This document shows, in pieces, positions 1-9,021 of a stretch of DNA of 64,000 nucleotides. The notes beneath the pieces are model-generated. The model did not search any database. It was not told the origin of the DNA and saw only the letters and a program-made list of their open reading frames with translations. How positions within the stretch are numbered: position 1 is the stretch's first letter; each line of letters opens with the position of its first letter. The translations under genes were made by a program, and so were the position numbers. Source of the stretch: an uncultured Pelagibacteraceae bacterium (GTDB lineage: Bacteria > Pseudomonadota > Alphaproteobacteria > Pelagibacterales > Pelagibacteraceae); contig CACNIK010000003.1 of assembly GCA_902620525.1 (NCBI GenBank), forward strand, positions 1 to 64,000, read 5' to 3'.

Positions 1-18
1 AAATAACTTTTTAAATAC

Positions 19-47
19 TTGCTTTTTAAAGAAATAAATTATATCAA
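19..47 (+). promoter_or_regulatory. candidate promoter of the rpsB operon
   Basis: A TTGCTT hexamer at 19-24 is followed after 17 bases by TATCAA at 42-47; TATATC at 40-45 is an alternative -10 box with a 15-base spacer. Either would start a transcript just before the foldable leader that precedes rpsB. The match is moderate and the background is very AT-rich, so this is a candidate only. Confidence 0.4.
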
Positions 48-61
48 GGCTAAATTTCGCA

Positions 62-126
62 CACAACTTTAAGGGTTATTACCCCCCGGTCCAATTTGGA
101 GTAGTTGTGGTGGATAAACCGGAAAA
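62..126 (+). ncRNA. structured rpsB leader, candidate S2 autoregulatory element
   Basis: The leader folds into a closing stem CACAACT (62-68) with AGTTGTG (103-109). Inside it are two small hairpins: GGGT 73-76 with ACCC 81-84, and TCCA 90-93 with TGGA 97-100. CCGGT at 86-90 can also pair with ACCGG at 118-122, just before the ATG at 127, making a pseudoknot that would cover the weak ribosome binding site. Ribosomal protein S2 represses its own operon through the leader in gammaproteobacteria, so a similar role is inferred here. The base pairing is read directly from sequence; the function is not proven. Confidence 0.55.
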
Positions 127-912
127 ATGAAAGTACCAGAAGTAAGTATAAAACAACTATTAGAAGCAGGTGTTCACCTAGGCCACAAAACTTTGAGGTG
201 GAATCCAAAAATGAAAAGCTTCATTTTTGGTGAAAAAAATTCTATTCATATCATTGATTTAACTCAAACAGTTAATTTTCTTAAAACAGCTTTAGTAGAA
301 GTTCATAAGTGTATATCTTCTGGAGGGAAAATTTTAATTGTCTCTACAAAAAAACAAGCTTCTGAACAAGTCAGCTCATTAGCAAAAGATACATCTCAAT
401 ACTACGTAAACTATAGATGGCTGGGAGGTATGTTAACCAATTGGAACACAATACAAAACTCAATTAAAAGATTAAAACATTTAGAAGATCAGCTCTCAAA
501 AGACAACATGGGTTTCACAAAAAAAGAAATAATTAAGTTTGGTAAAGAACGAGACAAACTTCAAAGATCATTAGGTGGTATAGCAGAAATGAAAAAACTT
601 CCTAACATTATATTTATAATAGATACAAACATTGAGTCCTTAGCTGTAAACGAGGCTAAAAAATTGGGTATACCGATTATTGGAGTGCTAGATACTAATT
701 CTGATCCAACAGGTATAGATTTCCCAATTCCTGGCAATGATGATGCCCGAAGGTCTATAAATTTATATTGTGACTTACTAAGAAATACAATTAAGGATGC
801 TGAAAAATTAATTGAAAAAAATAACAAAGATGAAAAAAAAATATTAAAACCTGAGAAAAAAATTAAATCAAAAGTAAATAAGTCAGATAATAAAAATCTT
901 CAAAATAAATAA
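127..912 (+). CDS. rpsB: 30S ribosomal protein S2
   Basis: Small-subunit protein S2 (261 aa), which binds late to the 30S platform and is needed for S1 recruitment. The family features are clear: [13 protein letters not shown] near residue 17, the [14 protein letters not shown] segment near residue 92, and [19 protein letters not shown] near residues 189-206. The C-terminal 35 residues are a Lys/Asn-rich tail, longer than the conserved core. It is the first gene of a long operon behind a foldable leader, with tsf 16 bases downstream, the usual bacterial pairing. The start is fixed by the conserved N-terminus. Assignment is secure. Confidence 0.98.
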   Translation: MKVPEVSIKQLLEAGVHLGHKTLRWNPKMKSFIFGEKNSIHIIDLTQTVNFLKTALVEVHKCISSGGKILIVSTKKQASEQVSSLAKDTSQYYVNYRWLGGMLTNWNTIQNSIKRLKHLEDQLSKDNMGFTKKEIIKFGKERDKLQRSLGGIAEMKKLPNIIFIIDTNIESLAVNEAKKLGIPIIGVLDTNSDPTGIDFPIPGNDDARRSINLYCDLLRNTIKDAEKLIEKNNKDEKKILKPEKKIKSKVNKSDNKNLQNK

Positions 913-928
913 TCTAATAATTTAATTC

Positions 929-1785
929 ATGACAAACAAAGATATATTAAATAACGTCAAAAAACTAAGAGAATTAACTGGTGTAGGTTTCAAGGATTGT
1001 AAAATAGCAATTGAAGAAAACGGTGGAGATATTCAAAAGTCTATTGAGTTTTTAAGAAAAAAAGGAATAGCTAAAGCCTCAAAAAAAATGGGACGAAATG
1101 CATCCGAAGGTCTTGCATTAGTACATGCTGATGATGATGAAGTATCAGTTGTAGAAATAAATAGTGAAACAGATTTTGTAGCTAAAAATAAAGATTTTTT
1201 AAATTTTTGCAAAGAAATCTCTACAATTAATTTTAAGGTTCATGGTGATATTGAAAAAATTAAATCTTTTAAAATGGAAAATGGTAAGTCTGTAGATGAC
1301 AATTTAATTTCTTTAATATCAAAGATTGGAGAAAAGATAACTATTAGAAGATGCAAGTATTTTGATAAAAAGGTGGTAAAAATTATTTTTATATCCATTC
1401 GTCCGTAGAAAAAAATATTGGAAAAATTGTATCAATAGTTAAAATACTTAATAATGAAGATAAAGAATTGGGTCAAAAAATTGCGATGCATATTGCAGCT
1501 TCAAGCCCTTTAGCAATTGATGAAAAAGGAATTCAAAAAGATATAGTTGATAAAGAGTTAGAAATAATCAAAGCTGAGTTAGTTAACTCTGGTAAAAAAG
1601 GTGAAATTGCAGATAAAATTTCTAAAGGAAAAATTAATAAGTTTATTTCCGATAATACTCTTTTGAATCAAATTTGGATTATGGATCCCAAAAAAAAAGT
1701 TTCAGATATTCTTAAAGATAATAAAAAAAATGATAATATTCAAATTGTTGATTTTATAAGGTTTAAAGTTGGTGAAGGAGTTTAA
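929..1785 (+). pseudogene. tsf: elongation factor Ts, apparently frameshifted
   Basis: EF-Ts is the nucleotide exchange factor for EF-Tu. The first part (929-1408) carries the N-terminal TGVGFKDCK motif and the SETDFVAKN core motif, then drifts into unrelated sequence and stops. The rest lies in the next frame (open from before 1468 to 1785) with LGQKIAMHIAASSPLAID. Adding one A to the run at 1367-1371 restores a continuous protein of about 285 aa that passes through a normal-looking NYFYIHSSVEKNIGKIV stretch. Because tsf is normally essential, a base-calling or assembly error, or programmed slippage, is likelier than true loss. The stop overlaps the frr start by one base, and pyrH, usually found between them, is absent. 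Confidence 0.9.
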
Positions 1786-2345
1786 TGAGTTCAGAATTTA
1801 ACGAAAAAAATTATTCTTCAAAAATGGATAAAACAATTCAAGCTTTTAAAAAAGAGATATCAACTTTAAGAACAGGCAGGGCAAATCCATCAATGCTTGA
1901 TATGATTAAGGTGGATGTATACGGACAGATGATGCCAATAAATCAACTCGCTACTATTTCAGTCCCAGAAGCAAGATTAATAACAGTGCAAGTTTGGGAT
2001 AAGGCAAATGTGACTTTAATTGATAGCGCTATCCAAAAATCTGATTTGGGGATTAATCCTCAAATTGACGGACAAATAATCAGAATAAGAATTCCTGACT
2101 TGACTGAAGAAAGAAGAAAAGAGTTAATTAAGGTTTTAAAAGGAATGACTGAAAAAAATAAAGTTTCTATTAGAAATATAAGGCGTGAAGCTAATGAGGA
2201 ATTAAAGAGAAAACTAAAAGATAAAAAAATTACAGAAGATGAGAATAAAAATTACGAAAAGAATACCCAAAAACTTACAGATGATCACATAGCAGCTATT
2301 GATAAAATTACTGAAGAAAAAGAAAAAGAAGTTTTACAATTATGA
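1785..2345 (+). CDS. frr: ribosome recycling factor
   Basis: RRF (186 aa, the usual length) splits post-termination ribosomes together with EF-G, whose gene fusA is also in this window. The N-terminal helix motif LRTGRANPSMLD (near residues 28-39), IRIPDLTEERRKEL and the C-terminal helix with VSIRNIRREANEELK are typical. The ATG overlaps the tsf stop (TAATG), and the gene end overlaps uppS by 4 bases, so translation is probably coupled. Assignment is secure. Confidence 0.97.
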   Translation: MSSEFNEKNYSSKMDKTIQAFKKEISTLRTGRANPSMLDMIKVDVYGQMMPINQLATISVPEARLITVQVWDKANVTLIDSAIQKSDLGINPQIDGQIIRIRIPDLTEERRKELIKVLKGMTEKNKVSIRNIRREANEELKRKLKDKKITEDENKNYEKNTQKLTDDHIAAIDKITEEKEKEVLQL

Positions 2346-3012
2346 ATAAATTAAACCATGTTGCATTCATAATGGATGGAAATGGGCGATGGGGAAGGAA
2401 AAAAAATAAAAACAGAAATTCAGGTCATTATGCGGGAGTTCAAACTGTAAAAAAAATTGTAGAAACATCAATAAAGCTCAAAATTCCAACAGTTACCTTT
2501 TATGTCTTTTCAACAGAAAACTGGAAAAGACCTAAAACAGAAATAAATTTTTTATTCAACCTAGTTAATTCTTATTTTAAATCAGAACTTAAAAATGTTG
2601 TAAAAAATGAAATCAAGATAAACGTTATTGGAGAACTAAATAAATTACCTAATAGATTAAAATCAGTTCTGAAAGAAACAGTAAAAAAGACAAAAAAAAA
2701 TAAAAAAATCATAGTAAATTTAGCTTTAAATTATGGCTCAAAAAAAGAGTTAATAAATACATTTAAAAAATTAAAATTAAAAAAATTACTGAAAAAATCG
2801 TGAAAAATAATTTATATACAAAAAATATTCCTGATCCCGATATACTTATAAGAACAGGTGGAAAAAAGAGATTAAGTAATTTTATGTTGTGGCAATTGGC
2901 CTATTCAGAATTATATTTTTTAGATAAATTATGGCCTGACTTTAAGCCTAAAGATCTAAATAAAATTTTAAAACATTTTTATAAAACAAAACGAAACTTT
3001 GGTGGTATTTAA
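2342..3012 (+). pseudogene. uppS: undecaprenyl diphosphate synthase, apparently frameshifted
   Basis: UppS makes the C55 lipid carrier for peptidoglycan and surface glycans. The first part (2342-2803) has the catalytic HVAFIMDGNGRWG motif and the FYVFSTENWKRP motif. The C-terminal part, IPDPDILIRTGG and LWQLAYSELYF, is in the next frame and ends at 3012. One extra A in the run of seven at 2779-2785 would join them into a protein of about 223 aa reading KKITEKIVKNNLYT across the joint. This is the second one-base loss in an A-run within 1.5 kb of the tsf lesion. Both halves are well conserved, which argues for sequence error or slippage rather than decay. Confidence 0.9.
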
Positions 3013-3672
3013 ATGCAATCGGAAATTTATAAAAGATTAAATACAGGATTAATTTTGTTATTGTTATTAATAGCAATGTTTATCAGCAAGACGGTTTATT
3101 TATTTATTTCTATATGTATTTTTACACTCTCTTTCATAGAATTTACTAAGATGTCTAAACTATTTCTAAAAAAAAAATATTTTAAACAATTTTTGACTAA
3201 TTGTGCCTTTGCATTATACCTATTTTTATTTTTAATGATATTTATAATTAGCCTTAACGATATTCATCTTAAGATTATTTTATTTATCATATTATTAATA
3301 TGTATTTCTTCTGATATAGGTGGATTTCTTTTTGGTAAAGTTTTTAAAGGCCCAAAGTTAACAAAAATTAGTCCGAACAAAACTATATCAGGAAGTTTGG
3401 GCTCATTTTTTCTCTCTATGTTAATAAGCTTGATATTGCTAAAATATATTTTTAACACAGATTTAATTAATAATATTTTACTTGGCTTCTTTGTTTCATT
3501 GAGCGTTCAATTAGGTGATTTATTTTTTTCATATTTAAAAAGAAAATCATCATTAAAAAATACTGGGAATATTTTACCTGGGCATGGCGGCATCCTCGAC
3601 AGAATTGATGGAATCTTATTAGGAATACCTATAGGTTTGCTATATGTTTTGATTTTAATATTTACAGGATGA
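3013..3672 (+). CDS. cdsA: phosphatidate cytidylyltransferase
   Basis: CdsA makes CDP-diacylglycerol from phosphatidate and CTP in the inner membrane, feeding all phospholipid synthesis including the step served by pgpA in this window. The protein (219 aa) has several hydrophobic segments and the C-terminal family signature, KR followed by K-N-T-G-N-I-L-PGHGGILDRID (near residues 176-198). It is shorter than the enterobacterial enzyme (about 285 aa), having fewer N-terminal membrane helices, a common alphaproteobacterial form. It directly follows uppS and overlaps dxr by 4 bases. Confidence 0.93.
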   Translation: MQSEIYKRLNTGLILLLLLIAMFISKTVYLFISICIFTLSFIEFTKMSKLFLKKKYFKQFLTNCAFALYLFLFLMIFIISLNDIHLKIILFIILLICISSDIGGFLFGKVFKGPKLTKISPNKTISGSLGSFFLSMLISLILLKYIFNTDLINNILLGFFVSLSVQLGDLFFSYLKRKSSLKNTGNILPGHGGILDRIDGILLGIPIGLLYVLILIFTG

Positions 3673-4850
3673 AAAAAAAATTATCAATATTTGGATGCAC
3701 TGGTTCGATTGGTGATACAACACTAAAACTTTTAAATAAAAATAATAAAGATTATAGTTTTTATATTTTAAGTGGTTATAAAAATTATAAAAAAATTAAA
3801 TACTTAATTAAAAAGTATAAACCGAAGTTTTTTGTAATTTTTGACAATAATACATTTAAAAAAATAAAAAAAGAAAACTTAAAAAATAAAGTAAAAATTT
3901 TAAGTTCTTTTGAATATCAAAATTTTAAATTTAAAAAATCAGATATTTCTATTCTTGCTATTCCAGGGATAGCTGGACTAGAACCAACTTTAAAGGCTGT
4001 ACGAGTAAGTAAAAAAATCCTTATTGCAAACAAAGAGTCTGTCATTTGTGGTTGGGACTTAATAAAAAAATTAGTAAAAAAATATAAAGTTAAAATCTTT
4101 CCTGTAGACTCTGAGCACTTTTCAATAATGAATTTGATCGATCAATCTAATAAAAAAGATATTGAAAAAATTTATCTCACAGCTTCTGGTGGACCTTTTT
4201 TAAAATATTCTTTAAATAAAATGAAAAATATAAAACCATCGGAGGCAATAAATCACCCTAAATGGAAAATGGGAAAAAAAATATCCGTTGATTCAGCTAC
4301 GCTTATGAATAAAATATTTGAGGTTATTGAGGCAAACAAATTATTTTCTATAGACATAAATAAAATAGATATTTTGATACATCCACAGTCTTTGGTCCAT
4401 GCCATAATTAAATTTAAAAATGGTTTGTACAAACTTTTATATTTTGAAACGGATATGTCGATACCTATTGGAAACGCGCTCTTTGAAAAAAATTTCGAAA
4501 TAAAAAAAAATATTAGCATGAAATATGGATTGAAAGAGACTTATTTAATTAAAAACTTAAATTTTTCAAAAGTAGAGCACAAAAAATTTCCAGCCATAAA
4601 GCTTAAACCTATATTGAACAAATACATTTCACTACCTATTATATTAAATGCGGCTAATGAAATATTTGTTGATCAGTTTTTAAAAAGAAATATGAGTTTT
4701 TGCTCAATAATCAAATACTTGTTTTATCTTTTAAAAGACCCAAAAATGAGAAAATATGCTATAAAAAAACCTTCAAATTTAAAAACAATTTTAAGTATTG
4801 ATGAATGGACAAGAAACAAAGCTATTAAAATTATAAATGATAATAAATGA
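3669..4850 (+). CDS. dxr: 1-deoxy-D-xylulose 5-phosphate reductoisomerase
   Basis: Dxr converts DXP to MEP with NADPH, the committed step of the non-mevalonate isoprenoid pathway; the ispDF fusion elsewhere in the window supplies later steps. Visible motifs are the NADPH-binding GCTGSIGDTTL (residues 9-19), ANKESVICGW, the metal-site segment PVDSEHFSI, the flexible-loop motif TASGGPF, and HPKWKMGKKISVDSATLMNK. Length (393 aa) is normal. It overlaps bamA by 4 bases, leaving no room for rseP, which commonly sits between dxr and bamA. Confidence 0.97.
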   Translation: MKKKLSIFGCTGSIGDTTLKLLNKNNKDYSFYILSGYKNYKKIKYLIKKYKPKFFVIFDNNTFKKIKKENLKNKVKILSSFEYQNFKFKKSDISILAIPGIAGLEPTLKAVRVSKKILIANKESVICGWDLIKKLVKKYKVKIFPVDSEHFSIMNLIDQSNKKDIEKIYLTASGGPFLKYSLNKMKNIKPSEAINHPKWKMGKKISVDSATLMNKIFEVIEANKLFSIDINKIDILIHPQSLVHAIIKFKNGLYKLLYFETDMSIPIGNALFEKNFEIKKNISMKYGLKETYLIKNLNFSKVEHKKFPAIKLKPILNKYISLPIILNAANEIFVDQFLKRNMSFCSIIKYLFYLLKDPKMRKYAIKKPSNLKTILSIDEWTRNKAIKIINDNK

Positions 4851-7075
4851 GACGAATTTTAATTATTTTATATCTTCTATTATTAACTAATCCTCTATCA
4901 GCTGAGATAATTAAAAAAATTAATATATCAGGTAACGAGAGGTTAAGCGATGAAACTGTAAAAGTATACGGAGGTATTTCTATAAATCAAAATGTAGACA
5001 ATCTTAAAGTCAATGAAATAATCAAAAATTTATACTCCACAAATTTTTTTGAAGATATTAATGTTTCAGTTTCGAATGGTACTCTTTTTATAAAATTAAT
5101 TGAATATCCTATTATAAATGAAATTATAATAGTTGGCGAGACTGCTAATAAGTTTAAGGAGCAAATTAAAAAACAAATTAAATCAAAAAAAAATGGTCCA
5201 TTTGTAAAATCTTTAATTGCTGATGATGAAGCCACTATTAAAAAATTGTATTCTTCTCTAGGCTTCAATTTTTTGGAGGTGAGGTCGAAAGTAGAAAAAT
5301 TTCCAAAAAAAATAGTAAATGTATATTTTGAATTAGATAAAGGCGAAAAAACAAAAATTTCTAAAATTAATTTTAAAGGTGACAGAAAAATTAGAGACAG
5401 AAGATTAAGAGATATAATTACCTCACAAGAGGCTAAATTTTGGAAAGTTATATCTAGAAATACAAATTTGAATCAAGCTAATATTGAATTAGATAAAAGA
5501 TTATTAACAAACTACTATAAATCTATCGGATATTATGATGTAAAAGTATTATCTGAAATTGTTGAAATTAAAGATAACTTTCTTGCAGAAATCACATATA
5601 ACATTAACGCTGGAACAAGATACAGAATTAGCAAAATAAGTACAAACGTTGATCAAGTATTAGATAAAAATTTATTTCTACCATTAAATGACATTTATAA
5701 AGATGCAATAGGAAGTTTTTACTCTCCTTTCACTGTAAAAAAATTGTTAGATGAATTAGATTTAATTATAAGTAATGAAGATCTTCAATTTATTGAACAT
5801 AATGTAAATGAAATCTTAAAAGAAGATACAATTGAGTTAATTATAAATGTAATAGAGGGTCAAAAAGTCGTAGTCGAAAAAATTGAAATTATAGGAAATT
5901 CAGTAACCAACGAAGTTGTTATTAGAAGTGGATTACTTTTAGATGAAGGTGATCCCTATAGCCAAGTAAAAGTAGACAAATCTATTTCAAATTTAAAAAG
6001 TAAAGGAATTTTTGCCTCTGTCAAAGAAACTATAAGTGATGGATTAATGCCTAATACAAAAAAAATTCAAATTGCAGTGGAGGAAATGCCTACTGGAGAG
6101 ATAAGCGCTGGAGCTGGTATTGGTACTGATGGAGGATCTTTTGCTTTTAACGTTAGAGAAAACAACTGGTTAGGAAGAGGTATATCGCTATCAGCAGCCG
6201 CTGAATTTAGCCAAGAGTCATTAAAAGGTTCGCTATCTTTTACAGACCCTGATTATAACTATACCGGCACACAATTAACATATTATTTACAAAATACTCA
6301 AAATGATAAATCAGAATCAGGATATGAGAATGATGTTATTGGGGGCGGCATAAGCCTTAAATATGAAAAATTTAAAGACGTATATTTAGCACCAGGTATC
6401 AGTTTACTTTATGACGACTTAAAAACAGATAGTTCGGCTTCAAGTTTATTAAAAAAACAAGCAGGTAAATCTACAGATTTAATGTTTGATTATTCTTTAT
6501 CTACAGATAAGAGAGACAGAAGATTTATGCCGACTGCAGGATACTACTCAAACTTTTATCAAGAATTTCCAATCTTTTCAGATCAACCACACATAAAAAA
6601 TGGTTTTTCGACAAGTCACTATAAAGAGTTGAATGAAGACATTATAGGCGCTTTAAAGTTTAGAGCTACTGCAGTAAATTCAGTAGGAGATGATGACGTA
6701 AAATTAAGTCAAAGACTAACCGCAAGCACAAGGCAATTAAGAGGCTTTGAAGCAGGAAAAGTAGGACCCAAAGATGGTAACGATTATGTTGGAGGAAATT
6801 ATACTACATCTTTAAACTTAGAGGCTAACTTGCCAAATTTTTTTCCAGAAAAGAGTAATGCAGAAATTGGATTCTTCTTAGATGCAGGGAACGTTTGGGG
6901 TGTTGATTACAGTGACTCCATTGATGACTCTAATAAGATTAGGTCAACAATTGGTATAAATACCAGCTGGCTTTCGCCTGCAGGACCTTTATCTTTTGTA
7001 ATTTCAAATAATCTTTCTAAAGCATCGACCGATGTTACCCAAACTTTTAACTTTAGATTAGGAACTACTTTTTAA
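4847..7075 (+). CDS. bamA: outer membrane protein assembly factor BamA
   Basis: BamA folds and inserts beta-barrel proteins into the outer membrane. The 742-aa protein starts with a short signal peptide (hydrophobic core 4-17, cleavage probably after SA at 18-19). Tandem POTRA-type repeats follow to about residue 420 (patterns such as ISKINFKGDRKIRDRRLRD and VEKIEIIGNSVTNEVVIR), then the Omp85 barrel. The barrel contains a loop-6 motif LRGF at 631-634 (VRGF/Y in the family) and ends in the Phe of GTTF, the usual barrel C-terminus. It sits directly upstream of skp and the lpx genes, the standard envelope cluster. Confidence 0.96.
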   Translation: MRRILIILYLLLLTNPLSAEIIKKINISGNERLSDETVKVYGGISINQNVDNLKVNEIIKNLYSTNFFEDINVSVSNGTLFIKLIEYPIINEIIIVGETANKFKEQIKKQIKSKKNGPFVKSLIADDEATIKKLYSSLGFNFLEVRSKVEKFPKKIVNVYFELDKGEKTKISKINFKGDRKIRDRRLRDIITSQEAKFWKVISRNTNLNQANIELDKRLLTNYYKSIGYYDVKVLSEIVEIKDNFLAEITYNINAGTRYRISKISTNVDQVLDKNLFLPLNDIYKDAIGSFYSPFTVKKLLDELDLIISNEDLQFIEHNVNEILKEDTIELIINVIEGQKVVVEKIEIIGNSVTNEVVIRSGLLLDEGDPYSQVKVDKSISNLKSKGIFASVKETISDGLMPNTKKIQIAVEEMPTGEISAGAGIGTDGGSFAFNVRENNWLGRGISLSAAAEFSQESLKGSLSFTDPDYNYTGTQLTYYLQNTQNDKSESGYENDVIGGGISLKYEKFKDVYLAPGISLLYDDLKTDSSASSLLKKQAGKSTDLMFDYSLSTDKRDRRFMPTAGYYSNFYQEFPIFSDQPHIKNGFSTSHYKELNEDIIGALKFRATAVNSVGDDDVKLSQRLTASTRQLRGFEAGKVGPKDGNDYVGGNYTTSLNLEANLPNFFPEKSNAEIGFFLDAGNVWGVDYSDSIDDSNKIRSTIGINTSWLSPAGPLSFVISNNLSKASTDVTQTFNFRLGTTF

Positions 7076-7605
7076 TGAGATATTTTATAAAGATAATTGC
7101 ACTCTTTTTTTTTATTTTATTCATCCCAGTTGGAAACAAACTGTTAGCAAGTGACGTTTATTTTATAGATTACTCTAAAGTTATGAATGAAAGTACAGCA
7201 GGTAAAAAAGCTCAGACTTACTTAAAAAATCTTTTAAATAACTCAAACAAAAAATTTAATGAGACAGCCAAAAAATTAAAAGATGAGGAAAATAAAATTA
7301 TAGGTCAAAAAAATGCTCTTTCCAAAGAGGAATATAAAAAAAAGGCCGATGCTTTAAGAAAAAAAGTATTCGAATTAAACAAATCAAGAGATAATTTAAT
7401 AAGAGATGTAGCTGCAAAAAGAAAAAAAGCCGGTGATGAAATGTTAAAAAAACTAAATCCTATATTAGGCGATTATATGAAAGAAAATAATATATCAGTT
7501 GTAATTGACAAAAAGAATGTACTTATGGGTGATAAAAAATTTGAAATCACTTCTCAAATTATTGAAATTTTAAATAAGCAATTTAAATCAATAAGTTTAA
7601 ATTAA
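7075..7605 (+). CDS. skp: OmpH/Skp-family periplasmic chaperone
   Basis: Skp-type chaperones carry unfolded outer-membrane proteins across the periplasm to the Bam complex. The 176-aa protein has a signal peptide (hydrophobic 7-19, likely cleavage after LLA at residue 25). The VYFIDYSKVMNES strand begins the mature part, a long Lys-rich coiled-coil arm spans roughly 50-130, and a closing strand holds NISVVIDKKNVL. Its place between bamA and lpxD, with one-base overlaps on both sides, matches the proteobacterial arrangement. Confidence 0.9.
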   Translation: MRYFIKIIALFFFILFIPVGNKLLASDVYFIDYSKVMNESTAGKKAQTYLKNLLNNSNKKFNETAKKLKDEENKIIGQKNALSKEEYKKKADALRKKVFELNKSRDNLIRDVAAKRKKAGDEMLKKLNPILGDYMKENNISVVIDKKNVLMGDKKFEITSQIIEILNKQFKSISLN

Positions 7606-8564
7606 TGTCAAAAAATGTTTTTTTTGAAGTTAAAGGACCTTTTAAATTAAATATTTTATTTCCAAAACACTCGACTTCAAAAATTAAAATAAAAGATATA
7701 AAAACTTTAGACAAAGCAGGTGAATTTGATTTAACATTTTTTGATTCTTTGAATTACAAAGATTTAGCTGAAAAAACAAAAGCTAGCTGTTGTATTACAA
7801 AAGAAAATTTAAAAAAATATCTTCCAAAATCTTGTGAGCCCATAAATGTTAAGAGTGTTCTATTTGAATTAGCAAAAATTACCTCTAAATTTTACCCTTT
7901 TGCAGATTTAGATTACCCTGATAATTCACTCAAAAAACCTAATAAAGCAAAATATCCTGGAGTAAAATTTGGTAATAATGTTTTAATTGGAAAAAATGTA
8001 AAAATAGGTAAATCAACTATAATAGGAAGTAATACAATTATAGAGCACGATGTTTTAATAGGTAAAAATTGTACTATTGGTTCACAAATTATGATTAAGA
8101 AAGCATTCATAGGTGATAATGTTGTTGTTCAAGATGGAGCAAAAATTGGCTTAAAAGGCTTTGGATTTATCCCTATTAAAGATAAAAATTTTAGAATTCC
8201 ACATATAGGCAAAGTAATTTTAGAAGACAATGTTGAAATAGGTGCTTCTTGTACGATTGATAGAGGATCAATTGGTGACACTGTCATTGGAAAAAATACC
8301 TTTTTAGATAATCAAGTTCACATGGCCCACAACGTTAAAGTTGGAAAAAATTGTATGATCGCAGGTCAAGTTGGTTTTGCAGGCAGTTCTACTTTAGGAA
8401 ATAATGTTTCAATAGGAGGTCAAGCTGGAATTTCAGGACACTTAAAAATTGGAAATAATGTTAAAATAGGTGGAGGCAGCGGTGTGGTAAAAGATGTACC
8501 TAATAATTCAATTGTAATGGGATATCCTGCAGTTCCACTAAAAGAATTTTTAAAAAAAAATTAA
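7605..8564 (+). CDS. lpxD: UDP-3-O-acylglucosamine N-acyltransferase LpxD
   Basis: LpxD adds the second (N-linked) acyl chain in lipid A synthesis using acyl-ACP. The 319-aa protein has an N-terminal UDP-binding domain (about 1-100) followed by left-handed parallel beta-helix hexapeptide repeats (from about 118), with QVHMAHNVKVGKN around the active site; His239 or His242 is the catalytic candidate. It is a little shorter than the E. coli protein (341 aa). It is followed after one base by fabZ and then lpxA, the classic order. Confidence 0.96.
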   Translation: MSKNVFFEVKGPFKLNILFPKHSTSKIKIKDIKTLDKAGEFDLTFFDSLNYKDLAEKTKASCCITKENLKKYLPKSCEPINVKSVLFELAKITSKFYPFADLDYPDNSLKKPNKAKYPGVKFGNNVLIGKNVKIGKSTIIGSNTIIEHDVLIGKNCTIGSQIMIKKAFIGDNVVVQDGAKIGLKGFGFIPIKDKNFRIPHIGKVILEDNVEIGASCTIDRGSIGDTVIGKNTFLDNQVHMAHNVKVGKNCMIAGQVGFAGSSTLGNNVSIGGQAGISGHLKIGNNVKIGGGSGVVKDVPNNSIVMGYPAVPLKEFLKKN

Positions 8565-8565
8565 A

Positions 8566-9021
8566 ATGATAAAAAAAGATTCTATAGATAGAAAAGAAAT
8601 TGAACAATTACTTCCACATAGAGCACCCATGTTGCTTATAGATAAGCTTACAAAAATAGTTCACTTAAAATCTGCTACTGCAATAATGAATGTTAAAAAA
8701 GATGGATTTTATGTTCAAGGACATTTTCCGGGCCAGCCAGTAATGCCAGGAGTTTTAATTGTTGAAGCATTTGGTCAAGCTGCAGCAGCACTTACAGCAT
8801 GTGGTATCGATCCTAAGGAGTACAATAATAAGTTAGTTTATTTAATGAGTGTAGAAAAGGCTAAATTTAGAAGTCCTGTCCTTCCGGATTGCGAACTTCA
8901 TCTAGAAATAGAGGCAATAAGATCACACGGTAGAGTTTGGAAATATAAAGGGACAGCTAAAGTTGATGGTAAAAGGATGGCAGATGCAGAGTGGTCAGCA
9001 ACGATAGTTGATAGAACTTAA
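8566..9021 (+). CDS. fabZ: 3-hydroxyacyl-ACP dehydratase FabZ
   Basis: FabZ dehydrates 3-hydroxyacyl-ACP in fatty acid elongation, competing with LpxA and LpxD for the same hydroxyacyl-ACP pool, which is why it sits among lpx genes. The 151-aa protein shows LLPHRAPMLLID and the hot-dog active-site motif GHFPGQPVMPGVLIVEA, with His53 and Glu67 as the catalytic pair. It abuts lpxA without a gap. Assignment is secure. Confidence 0.97.
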   Translation: MIKKDSIDRKEIEQLLPHRAPMLLIDKLTKIVHLKSATAIMNVKKDGFYVQGHFPGQPVMPGVLIVEAFGQAAAALTACGIDPKEYNNKLVYLMSVEKAKFRSPVLPDCELHLEIEAIRSHGRVWKYKGTAKVDGKRMADAEWSATIVDRT

